Shown piece by piece: positions 1 to 7,188 of a stretch of 50,557 nt of DNA. Below the pieces are notes generated by a model, which did no database searches, was not told where the DNA came from, and saw only the letters and a program-made list of their open reading frames with translations. Made by a program: the position numbers and the translations under genes. Numbering within the stretch: the stretch's first letter is position 1; each line of letters begins with the position of its first letter. The DNA is taken from positions 6,841-57,397 of the forward strand of contig PNAP01000018.1 in the NCBI GenBank assembly GCA_003169735.1, given 5' to 3'. The DNA is from Chloroflexota bacterium (GTDB lineage: Bacteria > Chloroflexota > Limnocylindria > Limnocylindrales > CSP1-4).

Positions 1-412
1 TATCGCCGGTACGTTCAGCGGCTTCGGTCAGGGAGATCGCGGTCTCTGCCGCCTCGATCTGGCCGAAGAAGAGGCGTCGTTCTCGGTCTTCGCCCTGCCA
101 GTGGGTCAGGAGATCGCGCGTGACCGAAGTGACGTGCGGGTAGTCCTGCTTGCGCCACCGGTCGACCGACTGGCGGATCTCATTGACGATCTCGTTCGGC
201 TGCTGGCGCGTCGGCCCGCCGAACTGGTCCATCGTCGTCTGCGCCGACAGCTTCTTGGGACGAGCAACGGGTACGAAGAACTCCGATGGGCGGCGCCGAG
301 GCTCGATCTCGCCCGTGACCTTGCCATCTGACGTCGTCAGGAAGTGCTGCGCCGGCTCCACGAACGGCGAATTGATGATCGGGTTCTCGATCGATACGTC
401 GCTCGCCGCCAT
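1..412 (-). CDS. DEAD/DEAH restriction-type endonuclease, N-terminal part (cut by window edge)
   Basis: Reading the minus strand from an ATG at 412 gives an open frame of about 137 residues that runs off the left edge without a stop. It contains NPIINSPF, then RRRPSEFFVPV, then NEIVNEIRQSVDRWR and LFFGQIEAAETAISLTEA. From memory, this order (NSPF-x-EP head, a basic RRPS-x-FxPV element, then an LFF-Q-EA-ET stretch before the helicase core) matches the N-terminus of the large type III Res-like DEAD/DEAH restriction endonucleases of the BPTD_3080 kind, usually around 1000 residues. The helicase and nuclease motifs would lie outside the window, so the assignment rests on the N-terminus only. The ATG overlaps the stop of the upstream membrane-protein gene (TGATG), which implies translational coupling. 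Confidence 0.65.
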   Translation of the reverse strand, partial: MAASDVSIENPIINSPFVEPAQHFLTTSDGKVTGEIEPRRRPSEFFVPVARPKKLSAQTTMDQFGGPTRQQPNEIVNEIRQSVDRWRKQDYPHVTSVTRDLLTHWQGEDRERRLFFGQIEAAETAISLTEAAERTGD

Positions 413-900
413 CAGTCGGCGGCTTTCGAGTACCCATCGCGGATGGTGCGGCAAAGAGCCTGGAAGCTCGCCTCGTGCCCGTGGTTCTGTGTTACCCAGA
501 AGACATCGTCGTCTCGGAGGAGCGTGGCGAGTTGGGCGCGGATCCCGGCGACGACATCGTCCTTTTCCGGACCGTAGATGCCGTCGATCGCACCTTGATG
601 GGCCGTCGCGATGGGATTGAGATACGCGAGAACGAACCATCGTTTTCGGGCGAATGAGGCGTCGGGATGCGGCGGCTGAGGCAGGAGCGCGTCCGCGAGT
701 GTCAACGTGGTGGGATCAGCCAGGGCCAACCCGTCGATCGTGACCCAGGTCTCGCGCATGCTTCTGGCGTGCTCGAGCCGCGCGATCCGCGATGTGCTCT
801 TGTACACGACGAGTCCCAGGATCAGGGTGCTGATCACGCCCGCCAGAGCCAGCGCGGCTTGCGCAACGGCCGCTGTAGCGATCGTCGTTTCGTTGTCCAT
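412..900 (-). CDS. Small membrane-anchored protein of unknown function, upstream of restriction-type gene
   Basis: 162 residues. Residues 9-33 form one hydrophobic helix (VAQAALALAGVISTLILGLV), followed by a basic, helix-forming cytoplasmic part without cysteines. This looks like a single-pass protein with a soluble domain of about 125 residues. The start is ATG at 900, preceded by a GGAGAGG ribosome-binding site about 4 nt away. Its stop overlaps the ATG of the restriction-type gene, and vapC ends 31 nt upstream, so vapB-vapC-this gene-restriction gene may form one transcript. I do not recognise a family. Position suggests an accessory or sensor partner of the nuclease, but that is inference. 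Confidence 0.6.
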   Translation of the reverse strand: MDNETTIATAAVAQAALALAGVISTLILGLVVYKSTSRIARLEHARSMRETWVTIDGLALADPTTLTLADALLPQPPHPDASFARKRWFVLAYLNPIATAHQGAIDGIYGPEKDDVVAGIRAQLATLLRDDDVFWVTQNHGHEASFQALCRTIRDGYSKAAD

Positions 901-931
901 TCGCCTCTCCTCCTCGAGTCGCGCCCTCGAT

Positions 932-1336
932 CTACGGCGCGATCAGTTCCACGGTCGGGAAGTAGCTCCGATACCGGCTGGCATCGCGGGTCAGGATTCG
1001 GTATCCGGCAACGGCGGCGTGAGCGCCGATGTAGAAGTCGGGGAGCGGCGAACGCTTGATCCCTCCCCTCCGTCGATAGGCCACGAATACCTTACCGGCG
1101 AGAAAGGCTGCCTGGAATGGCAGTGGCTGGCGCTCGAAGAGGTCGTCGGGCAGGGCGGCCTCCAGGGCCTCGATCGAGTCGAAACCGACGGAGACTTCGG
1201 CGTAGATCAGCGGGTTGATGACGAGAACCGCTTCGTCTGCGAGCCGTTCCAGCGTGGTGCTCGACCACTCGCCCCAGGTCGGATCAGCGGTCGCCACGTC
1301 CAGGAGGACGTTGCTGTCGACGAGGACCGAGGTCAC
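932..1336 (-). CDS. vapC: VapC-type PIN-domain ribonuclease toxin
   Basis: 134 residues with the PIN fold pattern. The acidic metal-binding positions are D7 (VDSN), E47 (IYAEVS), D100 (LPDFYIGAHA) and D118 (TRDAS). PIN toxins of the VapC family cleave RNA, often tRNA or rRNA, using Mg2+ held by these residues. The GTG start overlaps the vapB stop by 4 nt (GTGA), the usual coupling of antitoxin and toxin. Length is normal for VapC. All four acidic residues are present, so the toxin is probably functional. The cognate antitoxin is the AbrB-like gene directly upstream. Confidence 0.88.
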   Translation of the reverse strand: MTSVLVDSNVLLDVATADPTWGEWSSTTLERLADEAVLVINPLIYAEVSVGFDSIEALEAALPDDLFERQPLPFQAAFLAGKVFVAYRRRGGIKRSPLPDFYIGAHAAVAGYRILTRDASRYRSYFPTVELIAP

Positions 1337-1569
1337 GGCTCGCGTGTCAGGGCGAGGATCTCGTCGGTCGACATCGTGATGCTCGCCCCCGAGTCACGGA
1401 GTCGCCTGACCGCCACTGCTCCGCGCGAGCGGCTCTTCAGCGCTATCGCCTTGATGATCCGTACGGCGTCACCGTCGACGACGAATTCGACCTCGGTGTT
1501 CGGCAGCATCCCCGCTCGCTCGCGGATCTCCTGCGGGATGGTGACCTGCCCCTTCGATGTGATCCTCAC
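1333..1569 (-). CDS. vapB: AbrB/SpoVT-type antitoxin of VapBC pair 1
   Basis: 78 residues. The N-terminal 45 form a swapped-hairpin AbrB domain (RITSKGQVTIPQEIRERAG, then a V/D-rich strand pair), as in MazE/VapB antitoxins that bind DNA and autoregulate. The C-terminal 30 residues would wrap the PIN toxin. The start is GTG at 1569 with GGAGGT just upstream (GGAGGTCATCGTG). The gene overlaps vapC by 4 nt. A 6-bp inverted repeat lies 13-32 nt upstream of the start and is a likely autoregulatory site. Confidence 0.85.
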   Translation of the reverse strand: MRITSKGQVTIPQEIRERAGMLPNTEVEFVVDGDAVRIIKAIALKSRSRGAVAVRRLRDSGASITMSTDEILALTREP

Positions 1570-1581
1570 GATGACCTCCGT

Positions 1582-1601
1582 TCTTACTGGGCATGGTAAG
1601 A
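1582..1601. promoter_or_regulatory. Inverted repeat upstream of vapBC1, candidate operator
   Basis: TCTTAC (1582-1587) and GTAAGA (1596-1601) form a perfect 6-bp inverted repeat with an 8-nt spacer. It lies in the 48-nt gap between the aminotransferase stop and the vapB start. AbrB-type antitoxins bind such palindromes to repress their own operon, so the position fits an operator. A chance repeat cannot be excluded at this length. Confidence 0.45.
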
Positions 1602-1617
1602 CTGGCGCCGGATGGCG

Positions 1618-3924
1618 TCAACGAGCCAGGACAACGGTTAGGCACTCGAGCAGCTGATCGGCGTGCTCGCGCTGGAACATCAGCGGCGGACGGATCTTCA
1701 GCGTGTTGCTGTGGCGGCCGGTCGTGCCGATGAGGACGCCGCGCGACCGCAGACCCTCCACGATCTCCTTGGTCATGGCCGCGTCCGGTTCCGTCGTGCC
1801 GGGTTTGACGATCTCGACGCCGACCGCGAGGCCGACGGTGCGTACTTCTCCGATGATCGGCGTCTGCGCCGCCACTTCCCGCATCAGCCCGACCAGGTAC
1901 TCCCCCACCTCACCGGCGTGCGCCACGATCCGCTCGTCATCGATGACCTCGAGGACGGCGAGCGCGGCGGCCATCGCGACGGGGTTGCCGCCGAACGTGC
2001 TGAAGAACTCGCCGGTCGGTGAGAAGCGCTCAGTGAGTTCGCGGCGCGTGATGATCGCCGCCACCGGGTGGCCGTTGCCCATCGGCTTGCCGAGGGTGAC
2101 GATGTCGGGCTCGATGCCGAGCCGCTGATAGCCCCACATCGCTGCGCCGGTGCGGCCGTAGCCGGACTGCACCTCGTCGGCGATCCACAGGGCACCGGCA
2201 TCGTGTGTCCGACGGACGAGCTCAGCCGCCAGAGCCGGATCGAGGTCGATGATCCCGTCGCTCGTCAGGACGCTGTCGAGGATGGCGGCCGCCGGCGGAT
2301 GACCGGCCTCGACCAGCTCGCGGATGGCTCGATCGAGGTCGTCCAGGCTGCCATCGAACCCGCGCAGGGTGTCAGGCGGGCGCCAGGTGCGCACGTGCTC
2401 GGGCTGACTACCACCCTGCCACTCCTCGGGCGTCAGGGCGTTGATCGCCTCGGTGATGCCGTGATAGGCGAAATCGGTAGTGATGCCGCCACTGCCGCCG
2501 GTCACGGCACGGGTGATCCGCCACGCCAGGTCGTTCGCCTCCGAGCCCGAGTTGACGAACATCACGGTGTCGAGCGCACCGCCGGTGGTCGCGCTCAGCC
2601 GCTCGGCCACCTCGAGCGCCGTCTCGTGCAGGTAGCGCATGTTCGTGTTGAGGCGTCGCGCCTGGCGGACGATCGCCTCCACGACCCGCGGGTGCTCGTG
2701 ACCGACGACGGGCACGTTGTTGTATGCGTCCAGATAGCGCCGACCATCGGCATCGATGAGCCATACGCCGTCGCCGCGAACCAGGTGGAGCGGCTCGCGG
2801 TATGTCGGTGGCGTCATCGCCGGACCGACCGCGTGATACCGTCGAGCGGCCAACGCGGACACGGACCAGCCCTCCCCCGGTTCGCGACCACCCATCCGAC
2901 GCGTGACCTCGTCCCATCCCAACTCCGTGAACATTCGGAGAACCTCGACCCCCTGCGATCGGAGGAATGGCATCAGCGAGTCCGGATCGGCATAGAGGCC
3001 GGCGCGCGAGGAGGGCACGACGATGGCCGCGCACATCCGAGCGGCCAGCAGCTCACCGATGATCCGCCGCTCCATCGGCTCCAGCGGCGTGACCTTCTCG
3101 TAGCCGTCGACGACGATACGGCAAGCACGGAAGAACTCGTCCGAATCGCGCTGTCGACCGTCGGTCGCCGTCTCGAGCACGGCGGCCAGGTCGACCACCA
3201 GCGCCGACCAGCTGGCGTCCCCGAAATCGATGATCGCGGTCACTTTGCCCGCGGGATCGACCAGGACGTTCGACGCACACAGGTCGGTGTGGAGGACCTG
3301 GGCGCGCAGGCTCGGCCAGACCGGGGTGACGGTACGCTCGAATCGATCAAGGGCAGCCGACACCAGCGCCCGGGCTTCGGGATCGCGGATGGAGTCGAGC
3401 AGCGGCCGCAGGCGCAGCGCGTGCTGGACGTCCCAGAGCATCACGCGGCCAGCCGACGGATGCCAGAAGCCGCGGAGCGCGCGACCGACGCGGGCGGCCA
3501 TGGTGCCCCAGTCCCGGATGGCTGCGTCGCTCAGGGTCGAGCCCGTGACGGACCGACCGGGCAGGAGGTCGTACATCCGTGCCCAGTGCGTCGCGCCGTC
3601 TTTGTGGGTGGGCGCGCGATACGCGTCCGTCCCCGGGACCTGGCGTGGGAGAGCGACGGGCAGGTCGGGATCGAGCTGGACCACGCGCTGGGCGGCGAGC
3701 GCCTCCATGTCCAGCCGTGCCGGATCCTCGACCGCGTTGGAGATCTTCAGGATGGCCGGGCGATCGCCCTCGATGCGGAACGCCTGATCGCGCTCGCTGG
3801 CGACCTCATGCGCGGTGCCCTCGACGCCGAACAGCGCGCGCGCGAAGCTGGCTGCCTCGTCCTCGGTGAACGTCGGCGGCGGCGCGGTCAGGACACGATC
3901 GATGCCAGCCTCACCATCAGCCAT
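1618..3924 (-). CDS. Fusion of APH-family kinase and class III PLP aminotransferase/phospholyase
   Basis: 768 residues in two domains. Residues about 20-345 are an aminoglycoside/choline-kinase-like (APH) domain with the catalytic loop HTDLCASN (H212, D214) and metal-binding DFGD (D233). Residues about 365-768 are a class III PLP enzyme with SGSEAND (459-465), ADEVQSGYGRTG (D583) and the Schiff-base lysine K613 in TLGKPMGNG. The PLP half resembles the ethanolamine-phosphate/hydroxylysine-phosphate phospholyase branch. A plausible job is phosphorylation of an amino alcohol followed by PLP-dependent elimination. Bacterial relatives known to me are often about 1000 residues, with an M23-like domain between the two halves. 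That domain is absent here. The start is ATG 3924, 5 nt after the vapC2 stop. Confidence 0.85.
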   Translation of the reverse strand: MADGEAGIDRVLTAPPPTFTEDEAASFARALFGVEGTAHEVASERDQAFRIEGDRPAILKISNAVEDPARLDMEALAAQRVVQLDPDLPVALPRQVPGTDAYRAPTHKDGATHWARMYDLLPGRSVTGSTLSDAAIRDWGTMAARVGRALRGFWHPSAGRVMLWDVQHALRLRPLLDSIRDPEARALVSAALDRFERTVTPVWPSLRAQVLHTDLCASNVLVDPAGKVTAIIDFGDASWSALVVDLAAVLETATDGRQRDSDEFFRACRIVVDGYEKVTPLEPMERRIIGELLAARMCAAIVVPSSRAGLYADPDSLMPFLRSQGVEVLRMFTELGWDEVTRRMGGREPGEGWSVSALAARRYHAVGPAMTPPTYREPLHLVRGDGVWLIDADGRRYLDAYNNVPVVGHEHPRVVEAIVRQARRLNTNMRYLHETALEVAERLSATTGGALDTVMFVNSGSEANDLAWRITRAVTGGSGGITTDFAYHGITEAINALTPEEWQGGSQPEHVRTWRPPDTLRGFDGSLDDLDRAIRELVEAGHPPAAAILDSVLTSDGIIDLDPALAAELVRRTHDAGALWIADEVQSGYGRTGAAMWGYQRLGIEPDIVTLGKPMGNGHPVAAIITRRELTERFSPTGEFFSTFGGNPVAMAAALAVLEVIDDERIVAHAGEVGEYLVGLMREVAAQTPIIGEVRTVGLAVGVEIVKPGTTEPDAAMTKEIVEGLRSRGVLIGTTGRHSNTLKIRPPLMFQREHADQLLECLTVVLAR

Positions 3925-3929
3925 GCCGA

Positions 3930-4331
3930 CTACGGCCGCGGCAGGATGGTCAGATGCGCCACGTCGAAGTCGCCGTCCAGGACGAACGCGGTGTCGATGC
4001 CATCACGCTCGATGATCCCGAGACTGACCTGATCCACGAATGACGTGCCTGATGGCAGAGATGCCCGATACCGAGCCTGGGCATTCGTGTGCAACGCGGG
4101 CTCCACAGGCAGGACCTCGACAAGAGGCAGCAGATCGTCCAGCAATGCGATCGCCCCCTCCACGCCGAAGCGTCGGCGAGCCATAGCAAGCGACTCCGCA
4201 ACCACGTAGCCGTGCGTCACGAGCTCTTCATCGGCAAGTGCGAGAAACGTGGTGCGAGCGCGCTCGTGCTTGGGATCGGCACGGTCAAGGAGCGCCAGGA
4301 ATGCGCTCGTGTCGACGAAGACTCGGGTCAC
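3930..4331 (-). CDS. vapC: VapC-type PIN-domain toxin, pair 2
   Basis: 133 residues with PIN-domain acidic positions D7 (VFVDTSAF), E46 (VVAESL), D100 (SFVDQVS) and D119/D121 (LDGDFD). This is the PIN subgroup whose third motif reads S-F-x-D and whose C-terminus ends in a D-x-D-F-like turn, as in many solitary and VapC ribonucleases. The GTG start overlaps the antitoxin stop by 4 nt (GTGA). It differs clearly in sequence from the other VapC at 932-1336, so the two pairs are not a recent duplication. Confidence 0.85.
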   Translation of the reverse strand: MTRVFVDTSAFLALLDRADPKHERARTTFLALADEELVTHGYVVAESLAMARRRFGVEGAIALLDDLLPLVEVLPVEPALHTNAQARYRASLPSGTSFVDQVSLGIIERDGIDTAFVLDGDFDVAHLTILPRP

Positions 4332-4570
4332 CAGGAGGTATCGCCCGCGATCTCGTCGTGCCGCGCGGCCGTGTCTCCAGAGCCGGAGTCGAACCGCCCG
4401 ACGACCGAAAGTGCGCGCTCGAACATCGCGTGTCGATTGCCTGGGTCAGGCGGCACGGCACGATCGACGGCTTCACGCACGACTGCCGCCAACGGCATAT
4501 GGCGGCGGCGAGCCTCACTGCGCAACCTGCGCATCTGGTCCTCAGTCAGCGAGATCTGCGTCCGCACCAT
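4328..4570 (-). CDS. vapB: RHH/CopG-like antitoxin of VapBC pair 2
   Basis: 80 residues. The N-terminus reads VRTQISLTEDQMRRLRSEA followed by a second helix ending in VVREAVDRAV, the strand-helix-helix plan of ribbon-helix-helix DNA-binding antitoxins. The acidic, flexible C-terminal 35 residues would neutralise the toxin. The start is ATG 4570. The gene overlaps vapC2 by 4 nt. A perfect 9-bp inverted repeat begins 6 nt upstream of the start codon, the expected place for an autoregulatory operator. Confidence 0.82.
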   Translation of the reverse strand: MVRTQISLTEDQMRRLRSEARRRHMPLAAVVREAVDRAVPPDPGNRHAMFERALSVVGRFDSGSGDTAARHDEIAGDTSW

Positions 4571-4575
4571 GCGCC

Positions 4576-4607
4576 GATGTTATCACGGGACCATCAGAGA
4601 TAACATC
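4576..4607. promoter_or_regulatory. Inverted repeat upstream of vapBC2, candidate operator
   Basis: GATGTTATC (4576-4584) and GATAACATC (4599-4607) are exact reverse complements separated by 14 nt, in an AT-richer patch directly upstream of vapB2. A further GGTTATC half-site occurs near 4623-4629. RHH antitoxins typically bind paired short sites like these. The element also lies between the divergent vapB2 and cupin genes, so it could affect both. Confidence 0.6.
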
Positions 4608-4695
4608 TCGGGTTGGTGCGTCGGGTTATCACTACCGAGAGTAGCGCCGTCCGATACGAGTGTTCGGGACGCTCGTGCCACCGTAGAATCGCACG

Positions 4696-5073
4696 ATGGA
4701 CAGGCAAGCGGAGATCGTGCGACCAGATGAGCGGTCCGTGCCCGCAGCTCAGCAGACGCCGAGCATGCGACGCGAAGAGGCATTCGCTGGCGACGATCGC
4801 TGGGTCGGGCTCGTGCGGACGGAGCCCGGCGAGTGGAGTGGTTGGCATCACCACGGCGACCACGAGACCTATTTCTACGTGCTGGCGGGTGAGCTCGAAT
4901 TCGAGTACGGCTCGGGCGCACCTTCGGCCACGGTCGGAGTCGGCGGTTTCATCCACATGCCAGGCCAGTTCATCCATCGTGAGCGGACCAAGCCGCCGGA
5001 TGCGGGCGCGCTCATCCTCGTGCGGATGGGCAAGGGACCGACCGTCTTCAACGTCGACGGTCCGCTTGGTTAG
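4696..5073 (+). CDS. Single-domain cupin protein
   Basis: 125 residues forming one cupin barrel. Motif 1 is WHHHGDHETYFYVLAGELE, with candidate metal ligands H51, H53 and E57. Motif 2 is GFIHMPGQFIHRE, with H94. The metal-binding set is complete, so a metal-dependent enzyme or sensor is possible. The sequence alone does not say which substrate. Quercetinase-like, ectoine-synthase-like and simple storage or sensor cupins share this pattern. The gene is divergent from vapBC2, and its last 4 nt overlap the end of the convergent gene at 5070-5420. Confidence 0.75.
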   Translation: MDRQAEIVRPDERSVPAAQQTPSMRREEAFAGDDRWVGLVRTEPGEWSGWHHHGDHETYFYVLAGELEFEYGSGAPSATVGVGGFIHMPGQFIHRERTKPPDAGALILVRMGKGPTVFNVDGPLG

Positions 5074-5420
5074 CTACCCGACTTGTCGATGCGCTGCAGG
5101 AGGCGATGAGCAGCCAGCTCGACCTGCTTGTGGCGCCACTCGGCGGCTCGGTACTGGCACGCGATGATGGCCGACCGGTGGACGCGCCTGAAGTCGCCGA
5201 AGACGAAGCCGTAGCGAGACTTGGTCTCATCGGTGGCATCGACCGTCAAACCCAGGTGCCAGTCGGCGTACTCACGCCAGGAATGGGTCTTGAGAAACGC
5301 GTTCTCATCGTCCGCGCTGGGCTGGGAGTCGCCCCAATCGCTGTCCAGGACGACGTGGTGAGCGTCGATCAAGCGGTTCGCATGGGCCACGGCTCGTCGA
5401 TTGAGCGTGTAGGTGGGCAC
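5070..5420 (-). CDS. Conserved hypothetical protein, about 116 residues
   Basis: I chose GTG at 5420 because the protein-like part begins there (PTYTLNRRAVAHANRLIDA); the longer frame upstream has no protein-like character. The product is soluble, rich in His, Trp and Asp, with SHSWREYADWHLG-like and FGDFRRVHRSAI-like stretches. From memory it belongs to a family of small uncharacterised proteins common in Actinobacteria and Chloroflexi. I know no function. It ends convergently with the cupin, overlapping by 4 nt, and is divergent from the squalene-cyclase-like gene across a palindrome. Confidence 0.7.
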   Translation of the reverse strand: MPTYTLNRRAVAHANRLIDAHHVVLDSDWGDSQPSADDENAFLKTHSWREYADWHLGLTVDATDETKSRYGFVFGDFRRVHRSAIIACQYRAAEWRHKQVELAAHRLLQRIDKSGS

Positions 5421-5468
5421 CCGGCAAGTATGCGACGGGGCGTGAAGTAGATCCCCGGCCGGGTATTC

Positions 5469-5485
5469 CTGACAATCCTTGTCAG
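5469..5485. promoter_or_regulatory. Palindrome between divergent genes, candidate operator
   Basis: CTGACAA (5469-5475), a TCC spacer and TTGTCAG (5479-5485) make a perfect 7-bp inverted repeat. It lies 22 nt before the ATG of the squalene-cyclase-like gene and 49 nt before the start of the opposite gene. The symmetry and spacing suit a dimeric repressor such as a MarR, GntR or TetR member. No such regulator is encoded beside it. A short hairpin without a regulator is the alternative. Confidence 0.45.
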
Positions 5486-5507
5486 TGATGCACGGCAGAA
5501 TGGCGCC

Positions 5508-6437
5508 ATGAACGTCATCGATTGGCTGCTGGACTCCGATCCGTCGATCCGTTGGCAGGTGATGCGCGACCTGACCGACGAGCCGGCCGACGTCGTCACG
5601 GCCGAGCGCGCCAAGGTCACGACCGAAAGCTGGGGCGCGCGGCTGCTGGCACTTCAAGCGTCAGATGGCCAGTGGGGCGGCAAGCCCTGGTCGCACGACT
5701 GGACGGACACCTTCCACGTCCTGGAGCTTCTCCGCCGGTTCGGGCTCGACCCCAAGAGCGCGCAGGCCCGACGGGCAGTCGGTCTCGTCCGCGAACATGT
5801 CACCTGGGGAGACGGCGCACCGGTGGTGACTCCGTGGGCCGACAACCGCTTCTTCGACGGCGAGGTCGAGCCGTGCATCAACGGCAACGTCGTGGCAACC
5901 GGTTCGTATTTCGGCGTCGACATGACGCCGCTCCTCGACCGGCTCCTGGGCGAACAGCTCCCCGACGGTGGCTGGAACTGTGAGGTCGAGAACGGAGCCA
6001 CGGTTTCGTCGTTCGGCACCACGATCAACGTCCTCGAGGGCCTGCTGGAGTACGAGCGAGGGGTCGGCGGTCATGCCGCGGTCCGCGAGGCGCGCAACCG
6101 CGGCGATGAATACATGCTGGAACGCCACCTGTTCCGGCGCAAGTCGACGGGCGAGGTCATCGATCCGAGTTGGCTTCAGTTCTCGTTCCCGCCCTGGTAT
6201 TTCTACGACGTACTCCGGGGCCTCGACTACCTGCGGGATGCCGGCGGCGATCCGGACGGACGGGCTGCCGAGGCGATCGAACTTGTCCGGTCCAAACGCG
6301 ATGCCGATGACCGATGGCTCCTCGACAGCTCCCACGAGGGCGACCTGCATTTCGCGATGGACGAAGGCGACGGCAAGCCGAGCCGCTGGAATACCCTTCG
6401 CGCGATGCGAGTGCTGCGCTGGGCCGAGGGTTCGTGA
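5508..6437 (+). CDS. Squalene-cyclase/prenyltransferase-like alpha-toroid protein
   Basis: 309 residues. QW-like motifs occur at LQASDGQWGG and EQLPDGGWNCE, and the spacing of amphipathic helix pairs matches an alpha/alpha-toroid as in terpene cyclases and prenyltransferase beta subunits. It is much shorter than squalene-hopene cyclases (about 630 residues) and lacks an obvious DxDD catalytic motif, so enzyme activity as a cyclase is unlikely. Such short proteins are usually annotated as squalene cyclase-like or hypothetical. The start is ATG 5508. The stop overlaps the GTG of the next gene (GTGA), so the two are coupled. Confidence 0.7.
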   Translation: MNVIDWLLDSDPSIRWQVMRDLTDEPADVVTAERAKVTTESWGARLLALQASDGQWGGKPWSHDWTDTFHVLELLRRFGLDPKSAQARRAVGLVREHVTWGDGAPVVTPWADNRFFDGEVEPCINGNVVATGSYFGVDMTPLLDRLLGEQLPDGGWNCEVENGATVSSFGTTINVLEGLLEYERGVGGHAAVREARNRGDEYMLERHLFRRKSTGEVIDPSWLQFSFPPWYFYDVLRGLDYLRDAGGDPDGRAAEAIELVRSKRDADDRWLLDSSHEGDLHFAMDEGDGKPSRWNTLRAMRVLRWAEGS

Positions 6438-7048
6438 GCGACGAACTCACCATCGTTCCCGCCAACCAAGCGAGCTGGGAGGATCTCCAGGCCGTTTTCG
6501 GGATGCGCGGCTACACGGCGAAGTGCCAGTGCCAGCGGTTCAAGATCGGCCCCTCGGGCTGGACGCCTGCGCCGCGCGAGGAACGCGCGATGCACCTCCG
6601 CATCGAGACCGACTGCGGCCACCCCAGGTCCACGATGACGAGCGGCCTCGTCGCGTATCTCGACGGCGAGCCGGTCGGCTGGTGCGCGGTCGAGCCACGG
6701 ACGGCGTATCCGCGCCTGCCCCGGCAGCGTGTCGTGTTCGAGGTTCGTGGCGAGGACCCCGCCGACGCGAGCGTCTGGGCTGTCGCCTGCTTCGTGACGC
6801 GCGCCGGCTTTCGACGTCAGGGCATCAGTCGAGCGCTCGCGCGCGCCGCGGTCGACTTCGCGCGCGGTCGAGGCGCCCGGGCGATCGAGGGCTACCCGAT
6901 GATCACGCACCCGGGCGTCGATGTGACCTGGGACGAGCTCCACGTCGGCAGTCGGAGCATCTTCGCCGACGCGGGCTTCACCGAAGTCTTCCACCCGACG
7001 CTGCGACGATTCGTGATGCGCATCGACTTCGGGGAGGGAACGCCATGA
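6434..7048 (+). CDS. GNAT-family N-acetyltransferase
   Basis: 204 residues from GTG 6434, which overlaps the previous stop by 4 nt. A start further upstream in this frame would run through the preceding gene. The N-terminus holds an unusual CQCQRFK cysteine pair. The acetyl-CoA motif is VTRAGFRRQGISRALARAAV, and substrate-side elements read LDGEPVGWCAVEPR and AIEGYPM. It is a paralogue of the GNAT at 8259-8834, which has CWCQPWR, LDGEPVGWVGVGVR and GVEAYPI at the same places. The substrate is unknown. The gene may be co-translated with the squalene-cyclase-like protein. Confidence 0.85.
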   Translation: MSDELTIVPANQASWEDLQAVFGMRGYTAKCQCQRFKIGPSGWTPAPREERAMHLRIETDCGHPRSTMTSGLVAYLDGEPVGWCAVEPRTAYPRLPRQRVVFEVRGEDPADASVWAVACFVTRAGFRRQGISRALARAAVDFARGRGARAIEGYPMITHPGVDVTWDELHVGSRSIFADAGFTEVFHPTLRRFVMRIDFGEGTP

Positions 7049-7188
7049 CGATCCGCGCCGCGTACAGCAAGCGGCCCGACTACCAGCGCGCGTTTCGCGA
7101 CGTCATCGGTGCGTTGACCGAGGAGCAGCTGGCGATGCGACCTCTGGGACTGAGGCCGACTAGGCCGATTACGCCGACTCGACCGTGA
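7045..7188 (+). pseudogene. Truncated DinB-like fragment
   Basis: An ATG at 7045 overlaps the GNAT stop (ATGA) and opens 47 codons. The first 30 residues (YQRAFRDVIGALTEEQLAMRP) look like the first helix of a DinB/YfiT-type four-helix protein, normally 150-170 residues. The frame then enters a short repetitive GLRPTRPITPTRP stretch and stops inside the convergent AlkX-like gene. It appears to be a 5' remnant left after the rest was deleted. A genuine 47-residue peptide is possible but less likely. Confidence 0.5.

Noticed and set aside
2068-4032. 654-codon plus-strand frame
   Set aside because: Antisense to the kinase-aminotransferase and vapC2; no recognisable domain, low-complexity composition.
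5421-5657. N-terminal extension of the 116-residue protein
   Set aside because: Not protein-like and antisense to the start of the squalene-cyclase-like gene.
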